DNA from: Streptomyces leeuwenhoekii
Lineage (GTDB): Bacteria > Actinomycetota > Actinomycetes > Streptomycetales > Streptomycetaceae
Direction of reading: 5' to 3'
Length of the DNA stretch: 64,000 bases
Assembly: GCF_001013905.1 (NCBI RefSeq)
Contig: NZ_LN831790.1
Span: forward strand, 3,920,001-3,984,000
Part shown: positions 43,296 through 50,958 of the stretch, one piece after another
How positions within the stretch are numbered: the stretch's first letter is position 1
Layout of the letters: each line of letters starts with the position of its first letter
The notes under the pieces: model-generated
The model's database searches: none
What the model was told of the DNA's origin: nothing
The model's input: the letters and a program-made list of their open reading frames with translations, nothing else
Made by a program: the position numbers and the translations under genes

Positions 43296-45326
43296 TTGAG
43301 TACTCACCTGCGCTTTGCGCCGGAAATTCTGATTCGTCTGGGTGAGGAGCTGATCCCGCATCCCGACCTCGGCGTGATCGAGCTGGTCCGTAACGCGTAT
43401 GACGCGGACGCGACGAGGAGCGTCGTCCAGCTTCACAATGCCACGCAACCTGGCGGCACCCTTGTGGTTGAGGACGACGGTGACGGCATGACGGCCGAAG
43501 AGATCCGCGAAGGATTTCTGCTCATCGGGAGGTCGTCCAAGCCTGGAACGCCAGACAGTCGCTCCAGTCGACGCCGGATTGGAGAGAAGGGCCTTGGCCG
43601 ACTGGCGGCACTCCGTCTTGGGCGCCGGGTAGAGCTGGTGTCGCGTCCCCGCAGTGAGCCCGGCGTGGAGCACTCCCTGGTCATTGACTGGTCTGACTAC
43701 GAAGCGGTCCGGTCCGTCGAGGAGGTGGAGCTTGAGATCGTGAGCCGCCCAACATCGAAGGCTGCTGGCACGTCGCTCACCGTTCACCGTCTCAAGCAAG
43801 GCTTCGACAAGGAGCAGATGGAGCGTCTCGCACGCGCCATGCGACTCCTCACTGGCTTCTTCAACGACGAGGTCACAAATTTCACTGCAACGCTTATCGC
43901 TCCACAATTCGAGCAAGTATCCAGCGCAGTGAACCACAGCTTCTTCGACGAATGCGAGTACAAGCTGGAGGCCCATCTCGACGAAGATGGATACGCGAGT
44001 GCTGTTCTTTATGATTGGCGAGGTCAGGTAATCACTCGGGGCGACCACATCGACGTTGCACCAGACACGAGCAGCGGACGCCTGCAATCTCCTCTCCGCT
44101 ATCAGGCACCAGCCGCATCCTTCGAGCTGTGGATGTTCCTGTTGAACAAGCGATCCTTCGAGCTTCGCGGATCAAAACGACGGTATACAGACCTGCGGCC
44201 ATGGCTCCGAGTTGTAGGTGGTGTTCACCTGTTCCACCGAGGGCTACGCGTGCACCCTTATGGAGATCAGGGATTCGACTGGTTGGATCTCAACCTACTC
44301 CGCGCCCGCAGCCCTGAGCTGAGGCCATCAACGAACACTAGTGTCGGACGGGTATCAGTAGAAGACCCGGACGGACTCCTCATCCCTAAGACGGACCGGA
44401 TGGGGTTCCAGGAGAACTCTGCATTTATCGAACTCCGAGAGTTTGCCCGGAGCGCCACAGACTGGGCAGCCAGGGAAAGGAAGAGGATTCGGGATAGCGA
44501 ACGGCTAGGGAAGCCCGCACCTACAACCCGTAGCGGGTCTGGCCCTAGTGTTCGGCATAAGCCACCACACAAGGTTTCAACGGACCACAGCACAGTTACA
44601 GAGCATGAGGGACAGACAGAACTTCTTCCCCTAGCGCCGAGTCCCCTCATCCGGCGACACGAGCCAGTATTGCCGGTCGTCCCACTGGAACGCCTTCTTT
44701 ACAGGTGGCTCGCTACCAGGGGCATCCTTTCCTCTGCGCTCGCGGCTCTCCCTGTAGCCGAAGCAGTAGGCGCAGCAGAGAGTCAGGCACTCACCATCGC
44801 AGCATCGGCGATCCACAGCGAGAGTTTTGGAGTCGAAGCTCTGGATCTCAATGAGGCGGTCAAGCGCTCGCTGAGCGCTCTACGTCCCCTACTGGAAAAG
44901 CAAGAAATTACCCTAATCGAAGAAATCCGAGGCGAGTCGATTCTTGTAGCCGGCTCCACCTCAGACCTGACCTCGATCGTCTGGAACCTATCCGCCAACT
45001 CCATTACTTCATTGGCGCACGCTAACGACCTTGATGTTCGAAGTATTTTGGTGCGAACTGGCATTGCCGGAGATCGCGCAGTGCTAGAATTTTCGGACTC
45101 GGGCCCAGGTATCACCCACGTTGATCTCGCCGATATGTGGCGACCTGGTGTGACAGGCGAGGGGAGAAAGAGTACGGGCCTCGGGCTCACTGTAGTAAGG
45201 GATGCGGTATCCGATATGTGCGGTCGACGGCCCGTGGTCGAGGAGGGTGACGTCTCAGCTGACGCTTACGGCGAGCTGGGCGGCGCGACGTTCCGTATTC
45301 GCTTGCCTATGCTGCCCGAAGGGTAA
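43296..45326 (+). CDS. Protein with two GHKL ATPase domains
   Basis: A 676-residue protein. Residues 1-190 are an Hsp90/MORC-like GHKL domain: N-box ELVRNAYDADAT, G1 VVEDDGDGM, and IGEKGLGRLAALRLG. Residues about 510-670 are a histidine-kinase-like HATPase: IVWNLSANSITSL, LEFSDSGPGI, STGLGLTVV. No phosphoacceptor His box or receiver gene is obvious. Such paired GHKL proteins occur in defence islands, and here the protein follows a restriction system. It may sense or respond to phage, but this is inference. TTG 43296 has a good AAGGGGG ribosome site. Confidence 0.82.
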   Translation: MSTHLRFAPEILIRLGEELIPHPDLGVIELVRNAYDADATRSVVQLHNATQPGGTLVVEDDGDGMTAEEIREGFLLIGRSSKPGTPDSRSSRRRIGEKGLGRLAALRLGRRVELVSRPRSEPGVEHSLVIDWSDYEAVRSVEEVELEIVSRPTSKAAGTSLTVHRLKQGFDKEQMERLARAMRLLTGFFNDEVTNFTATLIAPQFEQVSSAVNHSFFDECEYKLEAHLDEDGYASAVLYDWRGQVITRGDHIDVAPDTSSGRLQSPLRYQAPAASFELWMFLLNKRSFELRGSKRRYTDLRPWLRVVGGVHLFHRGLRVHPYGDQGFDWLDLNLLRARSPELRPSTNTSVGRVSVEDPDGLLIPKTDRMGFQENSAFIELREFARSATDWAARERKRIRDSERLGKPAPTTRSGSGPSVRHKPPHKVSTDHSTVTEHEGQTELLPLAPSPLIRRHEPVLPVVPLERLLYRWLATRGILSSALAALPVAEAVGAAESQALTIAASAIHSESFGVEALDLNEAVKRSLSALRPLLEKQEITLIEEIRGESILVAGSTSDLTSIVWNLSANSITSLAHANDLDVRSILVRTGIAGDRAVLEFSDSGPGITHVDLADMWRPGVTGEGRKSTGLGLTVVRDAVSDMCGRRPVVEEGDVSADAYGELGGATFRIRLPMLPEG

Positions 45327-45786
45327 ATGGTCAATCTGGCGGCACGTTGTTCCGGTCCGCTCCTACCTGGCGACCAGCGGCCAGTGCCCCAATGCGTGGC
45401 GAGTGCTCACGGTGGTAGGGCGCGTCAGTAAGAGTTCCGGTGGACCGACCGGACACGCACCAACGCACCAACGCACCAACGCACCAGAGAACGTCCTCGC
45501 GGCCGAGGAAGGCGACGGTTCGACGGCAGAGCCGCAATTACGGAAGCCCGACTGTCCTTGGAGGCACTCCACCGTCTGCTTGAGGGCTGACCGCCCTCCC
45601 TTCGAAGCGTGAAAAGAAGCCGCAGTCCGACCAGTACATGAGACGGGAAGTGTTGGCCCTGCTGGGAGCCATCTGGGAGCCAACCCGCTCCCTACGCCCC
45701 ATCGAGGCCAACCAAGACCAACCGATCCGACACCTGTGACCTGCGCAAACGCCATCGAGGCTGGCAGCCTCACCAACCGAACCTCA
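45327..45786. other. Right-end region of the element
   Basis: About 460 bases with no credible gene. It holds a short tandem array of CGCACCAA (four copies, 45456-45487) and the right arm-type site (45661-45682), followed directly by attR. Confidence 0.5.
45661..45682. promoter_or_regulatory. Arm-type integrase site, right
   Basis: A 22-base block with two TGGGAGCC octamers, 19 of 22 identical to 9581-9602 and in the same orientation. It lies 104 bases inside attR, as the left copy lies 60 bases inside attL. Confidence 0.6.
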
Positions 45787-45838
45787 TTCGGGACGAAGAG
45801 GTCGTGGGTTCAAATCCCGCCACCCCGACAGAGAAGTA
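45787..45838. repeat. attR core, 52-bp direct repeat
   Basis: A perfect copy of 9469-9520. It has only the 3' half of tRNA-Pro and no 5' half, so it is a displaced tRNA end and not a second tRNA gene. Confidence 0.95.
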
Positions 45839-45840
45839 TC

Positions 45841-45878
45841 AGGTGAGGCACCTACTCTCAAGAGTGGGTGCCTCACCT
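45841..45878 (+). terminator. Original tRNA-Pro terminator displaced to the right junction
   Basis: AGGTGAGGCACC pairs with GGTGCCTCACCT across an inner ACTCT/AGAGT stem, 2 bases after attR. It is probably the chromosomal terminator that followed tRNA-Pro before insertion. Confidence 0.75.
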
Positions 45879-46089
45879 GTTTCGTCTGCGTGTCTATCTG
45901 CGTGACTACCGCTCCGGACCCCGTCTGAAGATGCCGTCCATGACAACGGCACCGGTCAGCACGGTGATCGGTCGTAAATCACCTTGGCTTCCCCAAGCTG
46001 ATGGTTCGGGCGCCGTGTTCATACCCAGTTGCCGCGGCTTGCTCTGGCCAACGGCATCAGCAGCGTGGCTGGCTTTCGTCGGCTGCGGG

Positions 46090-46431
46090 TCAGACGTGGG
46101 TCCGCCGAACACCGGTGCACACGATCAGCCTGCTGCCGTCTTCGCTGAGGAACAACATGAACGTCCAGGAGCCATCGGCAGCCGTGATCTGCCCCAGCCG
46201 AACTGGGCACTGCTGCCGGCCGAGCAGATCCACGGCGTGGGCCAGGTTCGTGGTCTCGATGCCCCGGTGGCGTGTGTGCCGCAGTCGACGTTCATAGACA
46301 CGGGCGAGAGCCTCGGCAGACGTGGTCCCGTCCCAGATCACGTGGGAACCGCCGCAGCGGAGAGCAGCCAGGGCGGCCACGGACGCCGCGTCGTTGCCGA
46401 CGAGCAGCCGTTCGAGTAGTTCCCGCTCCAT
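46090..46431 (-). CDS. Hypothetical protein, 113 residues
   Basis: Starts MERELLERLLVGNDAASVAAL and contains GGSHVIWDGTTSAEALARVYE and SWTFMLFLSEDGSRLIVCTG. No family recognised. A longer upstream extension of the frame is low complexity and is left out. It lies just beyond attR. Confidence 0.5.
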   Translation of the reverse strand: MERELLERLLVGNDAASVAALAALRCGGSHVIWDGTTSAEALARVYERRLRHTRHRGIETTNLAHAVDLLGRQQCPVRLGQITAADGSWTFMLFLSEDGSRLIVCTGVRRTHV

Positions 46432-46516
46432 GCCGTCACCCCCACCGGCATCCTGCTGTACAGCAGCCGGATACAGCAATCGCAGCAACGGTCCCACGCC
46501 GTTCGCTCCCGCGGAG

Positions 46517-47344
46517 ATGGCCGCGGAGGAGAGCCTGGTGCGCCAGTGGGAGTGCTGGGAGGCGGGGCAGATGCCGGACGACGTCTGTTGGCCGCTCGTC
46601 GCGGCCGTGCTCGGTACGGGGGACCGCCACGCCGCCGAGTCGGCGCGCCTGGCCGCCCTCTCGTTCGCCACCGAGGCCGGACATGCGGAGGTGGCCGGGT
46701 GGGCGCACGAGATGCGGGCCTGGTTCGCGCTCACCGCCGGTGACTGTCGCGGTGCCCTCGCGGCGGCACGGGCCGGGCTCGACGTGGCGCCGCATCACGG
46801 GGTGGCGGTGCAGCTCGCGGCGCAGGAGGCCAAGGCGTGGGCGCGGCTCGGGGACCGCCGGGAGGCGGAGGCCGCCCTCGACAAGGGGAGGCGGCTGCTC
46901 GAGAGGATGCCGTACCCGGAGAATCCGGAGGACCACTTCGTGGTGGACCCGGCCAAGTTCGACTTCTACGTGATGGACTGTCATCGCCTCGTCGATGAGG
47001 ACAGGCTGGCGCGCACGCTCGCCGAAGAGGTACTGAGGGCGGGCGCGGCCGTCGACGGGACCGAGCGTTCGTCGATGCGCAACGCGGAGGCGCGGATCAC
47101 GCTGGGGGTGACGGCGGCCCGCGCGGGGGACCCGGAGCAGGCCCTCCCCGTGGGAGAGCTGGCCCTGGAAGCGGAGCGGTGGTCCGTCCCGTCCCCGCGC
47201 ATGCTCGGCCGGGAACTCGCCGTCGAGCTGCGGCGACGGTACGGCGCCGAGCCGGCGGTACGGGAGCACCTCGCACGGCTGCCCGCCCTGGACGCCACGG
47301 CCGAGCAAGAACCTCAGCGGACGCCCGGCTCCACGCCCCGGTGA
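46517..47344 (+). CDS. TPR regulator lacking its N-terminal HTH (truncated)
   Basis: A 275-residue product matching the C-terminal TPR part of streptomycete XRE/TPR regulators: VRQWECWEAGQMPDD, AAVLGTGDRHAAESARLAAL, EAKAWARLGDRREAEAALDKG, EDHFVVDPAKFDFYVMD. Full proteins in this family begin with an HTH of about 100 residues, which is missing here; upstream DNA shows no trace of it. It is close to attR, so the loss may date from an earlier rearrangement near the insertion site. DNA binding cannot be expected. Confidence 0.7.
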   Translation: MAAEESLVRQWECWEAGQMPDDVCWPLVAAVLGTGDRHAAESARLAALSFATEAGHAEVAGWAHEMRAWFALTAGDCRGALAAARAGLDVAPHHGVAVQLAAQEAKAWARLGDRREAEAALDKGRRLLERMPYPENPEDHFVVDPAKFDFYVMDCHRLVDEDRLARTLAEEVLRAGAAVDGTERSSMRNAEARITLGVTAARAGDPEQALPVGELALEAERWSVPSPRMLGRELAVELRRRYGAEPAVREHLARLPALDATAEQEPQRTPGSTPR

Positions 47345-47403
47345 GCGCCGGGCTCACCCCCCGAGGGGCGGGCCCGTATCGCCGCCGGTCGGGCTTCCCG
47401 CGC

Positions 47404-47703
47404 TCACACCGCGGGGACCCGCCGGTCGTCCCACAGGAAGCCGCCTCTGCCCTTCGCCCAGCGGAGCCCGTGGATTCCCACCGGGGCGAGCAGCGCGGGG
47501 GCGCCCGCCGCGTCCTGCCGGGGCCGGTGGTAGCGGGTCACGTACAAGGCGCCTCTGGTGACGTTGCGGCAGTACTGCCAGGGCGGGACGTGGCACTTGG
47601 GGCATGCCACCGACGCGCAGGCGTTCCAGGCCCGGCGGAGGACGGCTTCCACCGTGGCCGGGTCGTGGCCGGTCGGCTTCACGGCGAGGGTGAAGTACTC
47701 CAT
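47404..47703 (-). CDS. Small zinc-finger protein
   Basis: A 99-residue protein. CPKC and WQYCRN (about 35-46) form a likely four-ligand zinc site with RYHRPR behind it, a pattern common in streptomycete zinc-finger domain proteins of unknown role. ATG 47703 starts MEYFTLAVKP. Confidence 0.6.
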   Translation of the reverse strand: MEYFTLAVKPTGHDPATVEAVLRRAWNACASVACPKCHVPPWQYCRNVTRGALYVTRYHRPRQDAAGAPALLAPVGIHGLRWAKGRGGFLWDDRRVPAV

Positions 47704-47939
47704 CGGCCGATGACGGCAGTGAGTCCCGCCGCTCGTCAGGCGTATGCGGTTCTGGTGCCCGGAGACCGTACGTCCGTCTTCGGCGGGCCCGGTGCCAGGG
47801 AGCGCCCACTGCCGGGGACGCCGGCCGGTGGTCGCCCGTCGCGCTCCGCCTTCGGGTGTTTTGCCGGTGTTGCTTCTCATCGGGCGCGCAGGGGCGCTAG
47901 CGTCCTAGGGGTGCTTCGCATCGGGGGGTGAGGGCCTGA

Positions 47940-48377
47940 ATGTCTGCTACTGCGCGGCGGGTGCTGGCCTGGGTGGTCGGTGGGGTGTGTCTCGGCGTGG
48001 TCGCCGGGCTGCTGGTCGTGGCGGTGCTCGATCTGGACGTGGGGGACCGTACCGCCAGCGTGGTCGGGGCCGTGGTGGCCGTGGCGGGGCTGGCCCTGTC
48101 GCTGATCACGCTGTTGGTGACCCCGGCGGGCGGCGGGCAGGGCGCGGGCCCGGTCACCGTTCGCGCGCGGGGGCGGGGGGCTGTCGCCGCCGGGGGTTCG
48201 GTGCGCGGCAATGCCATCGGGGACCGTGCCAAGGTCACGGGGCCCCCGGTGTCCTCCCCGCCGCCGGCCGCCTCGGGACCGACGGGCGGGCGGGACGTCA
48301 CCGCCCGCGGGGAGGGGGCGGTGAGCGCGGGCGAGGACGTCGTCGACAACGCGATCGGGGAGGACAGCGAGCGTTGA
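47940..48377 (+). CDS. Small membrane protein with repeat motif (conflict system gene 1)
   Basis: A 145-residue protein: two membrane segments (about 9-28 and 38-58) followed by a cytoplasmic tail with two copies of a motif ARGxGAVxxGxxxxxNAIG (RGRGAVAAGGSVRGNAIGD and RGEGAVSAGEDVVDNAIGE). The same motif opens the next gene, with which it overlaps by 4 bases. It is probably the membrane anchor or sensor part of the system below. Not assigned to any family with certainty. Confidence 0.7.
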   Translation: MSATARRVLAWVVGGVCLGVVAGLLVVAVLDLDVGDRTASVVGAVVAVAGLALSLITLLVTPAGGGQGAGPVTVRARGRGAVAAGGSVRGNAIGDRAKVTGPPVSSPPPAASGPTGGRDVTARGEGAVSAGEDVVDNAIGEDSER

Positions 48378-50023
48378 CGCGCGCGTCATGGTGGCGGCTG
48401 TTCGGCCGGGGCGGATCCGGTGGCGGACCGGCGGAGGGCGAACGCCCGGGCAGCGGGGCCGTGGTGGCGGATCCCGGGGAGGTCACCGCGGTGACCGGCG
48501 CCGGTGCGGGCCTCCCAGGTTCCCGGATCGCCGCACGGGGCGAGGGTGCCGTCGGTGTCGGCGGGCACATGCAGGGCAACGCCCTCGGTGACGGCAGCAG
48601 GGTGACGTACATCGGACGGCAGACCGTGGTGCAGGTCCTGCGGGACGGCTCCTCGGTTGCGGCCCCGGACGTCCGGCGGGCGATGGGCAGGGACGACGTC
48701 GCCGGTGCCGTCGGGTCCGACGAGCTGCGCGAGGCGCTGGCGGACTGGCGGCCGGGCATCGCGGTTCCGGCGGCCGTGTCGTTCGCCCTGCTCGTGCGTT
48801 GGCAGCGTGAGCTGGTGGCCGAGGAGCGGCCCTCCGCGGCGGCGGACCGGATGGCCTGCGCCGTCGCGGGGCTGATGGAGTGCGCGGTGACCGCCGAGTT
48901 CCTCGCCGGTCTGCTGCCCGGCGCGCTCACCAGTGAGCGGCTGAGCGCCGCGGCCCGCCTCGCCGGCCTGCCGCCCGGCGTCCTGGGTGCCGACCCGCTG
49001 CGGGACCTGCTGGAGTACGCCGTCTTCGAGGCCCAGCCGCTCACCGCGGCCCCCGGCGCCGCGCTCGCCAGGGTCGTCGCCGCGCTCGTCTGCCTGGCCC
49101 GGGCCGACCGCGCCGACACCCGGCTCACCGAGTGGGCCGGCGCCCGGGGCCTGCTGGTCCAGCTCAACGACGCGATCGACGAGTTCACCCGGCCCGCCCC
49201 CGGGCTGCGGCTCGTGATCAGCCTCGCCGATGTGCGCAAGGGATCGGGCGGAGAGGCCGAGTACTGGCTCACCCGCGACGGCCGGGCGATCCGTACCGGC
49301 GAGCCGGTGTCCCTCCCGCACGAACGCGCGGGAGTCGTGGAAGCGGTCCGGCGCGCGCTGGCCTGGGCACGCGGGCACCTGGGCGCGGACGAGCCGCTGG
49401 AGCACGTCGACGTCGCGGCGCCCGTGAGTCTCCTGGCCGATCTCATGGACCGGGCGTGGGCCCTGGAGGACGAGTCGGTCGGGACGTTCACCCTGGGCGC
49501 CCGGCACTCCGTGCTGATGCGCTGGAGCGGCCGGCTCGGCCCCGACCCCTCGGTGCCCGACGTCGCGGACATCGCGGAGATCAACGACGCGGCGCGCAAG
49601 GCCCTCCAGGAGATGTCCTGCCGTGGAGAGCCGGTCACCTGGCTCGATCGCGAGGTCTTCCGGCCGGAAGCCGAGAGACTCCTGCGGCACGAGCTCGCCA
49701 CGGGGCGGCTGGGGCCGGCCATCGGCTTCGGTGAGGCGTCCCCGCTCGACCGCGCGCTGACCACCCTGCTGCCCTACGCGCCCATCGTCGTCTGGCCCCG
49801 CCCCGGCGCCCCCGCCCTGGACGACGCCTTCCGCGCTCGTGTGCGCACCTACTGGCACCGGCAGCCGCGGGACTTCGCCGACGCCTACCGCAAGCACGAG
49901 AGCTCCCACACCCCCGACACGTGCCTGTGCGACCTGCACGCGGTCTCGCACGACGAGACGTGGCTGAACTTCTGCTGGACGATCACCAGCCGCACGGTGT
50001 CAGCGCCGAAGGAGACATGGTGA
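48374..50023 (+). CDS. VMAP-like conflict-system protein (VMAP-C type domain)
   Basis: A 549-residue protein, TTG start overlapping the previous stop. It begins with the shared GEGAVGVGGHMQGNALGDGS motif, then a helical middle. Residues about 275-400 resemble the VMAP-C domain (RLVISLADVRKG, EYWLTRDGR, VDVAAPVSLLADLMDRAW). VMAP proteins form ternary systems with MoxR ATPases and vWA proteins, proposed from comparative genomics to act in biological conflicts. The next gene is such a MoxR ATPase. Identity of the domain is by pattern, not by search. Confidence 0.68.
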   Translation: MTRASWWRLFGRGGSGGGPAEGERPGSGAVVADPGEVTAVTGAGAGLPGSRIAARGEGAVGVGGHMQGNALGDGSRVTYIGRQTVVQVLRDGSSVAAPDVRRAMGRDDVAGAVGSDELREALADWRPGIAVPAAVSFALLVRWQRELVAEERPSAAADRMACAVAGLMECAVTAEFLAGLLPGALTSERLSAAARLAGLPPGVLGADPLRDLLEYAVFEAQPLTAAPGAALARVVAALVCLARADRADTRLTEWAGARGLLVQLNDAIDEFTRPAPGLRLVISLADVRKGSGGEAEYWLTRDGRAIRTGEPVSLPHERAGVVEAVRRALAWARGHLGADEPLEHVDVAAPVSLLADLMDRAWALEDESVGTFTLGARHSVLMRWSGRLGPDPSVPDVADIAEINDAARKALQEMSCRGEPVTWLDREVFRPEAERLLRHELATGRLGPAIGFGEASPLDRALTTLLPYAPIVVWPRPGAPALDDAFRARVRTYWHRQPRDFADAYRKHESSHTPDTCLCDLHAVSHDETWLNFCWTITSRTVSAPKETW

Positions 50024-50958
50024 ACTGGATGCCCTACTACCGAGGCGACGGCGTGCGCCGCGAGGTGGAGCTCGCCCCGCCACCGCCGTGGCGGACCTTC
50101 CCCCGCAAGTCCCAGCACGCGCAGTACCGTCCGCCCGCCGGCATGACGGACGCGGTCAACGCCGCGCTGCACCTGCGCCGCCCCCTCCTGATCACGGGAC
50201 CGGCCGGTTCGGGCAAGTCCACCGTCATCGACCAGGTCGCTCACGAGCTGGGTCTCGGTGACGTGCTGCGCTGGCACATCACCTCGCGCAGCACCCTCGG
50301 CGAGGCCCTCTACCGCTATGACGCCCTGGGCCGCATTCACGCCCAGAACCTGGGAAACCTCCGCGGCGGCGGCGAGTCCCAGCAGGACGACATCGCCCCC
50401 TTCCTGCAGCTCGGCCCCCTGGGCACGGCCCTCCTGCCCACGGACCGCCCCCGTGCGCTACTCATCGACGAGATCGACAAGAGCGACCCGGACCTGCCCA
50501 GCGACCTCCTGGACGTGCTGGAGAGCGGCGAGTACGAGATCCCGGAACTCGTGCGCTACCGGGAGCCGAAGGTGAGGGTGCGCCTGTGGGCGAGCCGGGA
50601 CACCCATGAGATCGACCGCGGCTCGGTGAAGTGCACGGAGTTCCCGTTCATCGTCCTCACCAGCAACGGCGACCGGGACTTCCCGCCCGCGTTCCTCCGG
50701 CGCTGCATCCGCTTCACCATGCCCCGGCTGGGCGCCGACGCGCTCACCGACATCGTGAGCGCCCATCTGGGGCAGCCGTCCGACGCCCGGGCCACCGAGC
50801 TGATCAGCCAGTTCGCCGCGCGCATCACCCAGGGCGAGCACTTGGCCGTGGACCAGCTCCTCAACGCCATCGCGCTGCTGACCGCGCCGGACGGGCCCGA
50901 CGGCGCCCAGGCGGAACAACTGCGGACCCTGCTGCTGCGAGAACTGGCCCGTGACTGA
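50017..50958 (+). CDS. MoxR-like AAA+ ATPase
   Basis: A 313-residue AAA+ ATPase: Walker A GPAGSGKST (about 63), Walker B ALLIDEIDK (about 150), sensor 1 VLTSNGDRDFP (about 222) and arginine finger FLRRCIRF. MoxR proteins remodel or activate partners with vWA domains, one of which is encoded directly downstream with an 8-base overlap. ATG 50017 has AAGGAG a few bases upstream and overlaps the preceding gene. Confidence 0.9.
   Translation: MVNWMPYYRGDGVRREVELAPPPPWRTFPRKSQHAQYRPPAGMTDAVNAALHLRRPLLITGPAGSGKSTVIDQVAHELGLGDVLRWHITSRSTLGEALYRYDALGRIHAQNLGNLRGGGESQQDDIAPFLQLGPLGTALLPTDRPRALLIDEIDKSDPDLPSDLLDVLESGEYEIPELVRYREPKVRVRLWASRDTHEIDRGSVKCTEFPFIVLTSNGDRDFPPAFLRRCIRFTMPRLGADALTDIVSAHLGQPSDARATELISQFAARITQGEHLAVDQLLNAIALLTAPDGPDGAQAEQLRTLLLRELARD

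Larger units (their letters stand above)
9469..45838. mobile_element. 36.4-kb integrated mobilizable element (actinomycete IME/AICE-like)
   Basis: The element is bounded by a perfect 52-bp direct repeat that begins in the anticodon loop of tRNA-Pro(CGG) and runs 10 bases past the tRNA end. Just inside each end lies a matching double arm-type site. It carries integrase, excisionase-like and XRE genes, a replication module, MobC and a relaxase, then cargo. No FtsK/TraB gene is visible, so transfer would need help. Replication genes are damaged (see the DnaC-like and DUF2637 entries). Cargo includes a radical SAM/carbamoyltransferase gene cluster, a glutamyl-tRNA synthetase, a PstI-type restriction system and an orphan 5S gene, so it may be composite. 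Confidence 0.9.

Noticed and set aside
9747..45786. A self-transmissible AICE with TraSA/FtsK
   Set aside because: No FtsK/TraB-type translocase motif was found in any frame; only MobC and a relaxase are present.
45787..45838. A second tRNA-Pro gene
   Set aside because: Only the 3' half is present; the 5' acceptor and D-arm are missing. It is the attR copy.
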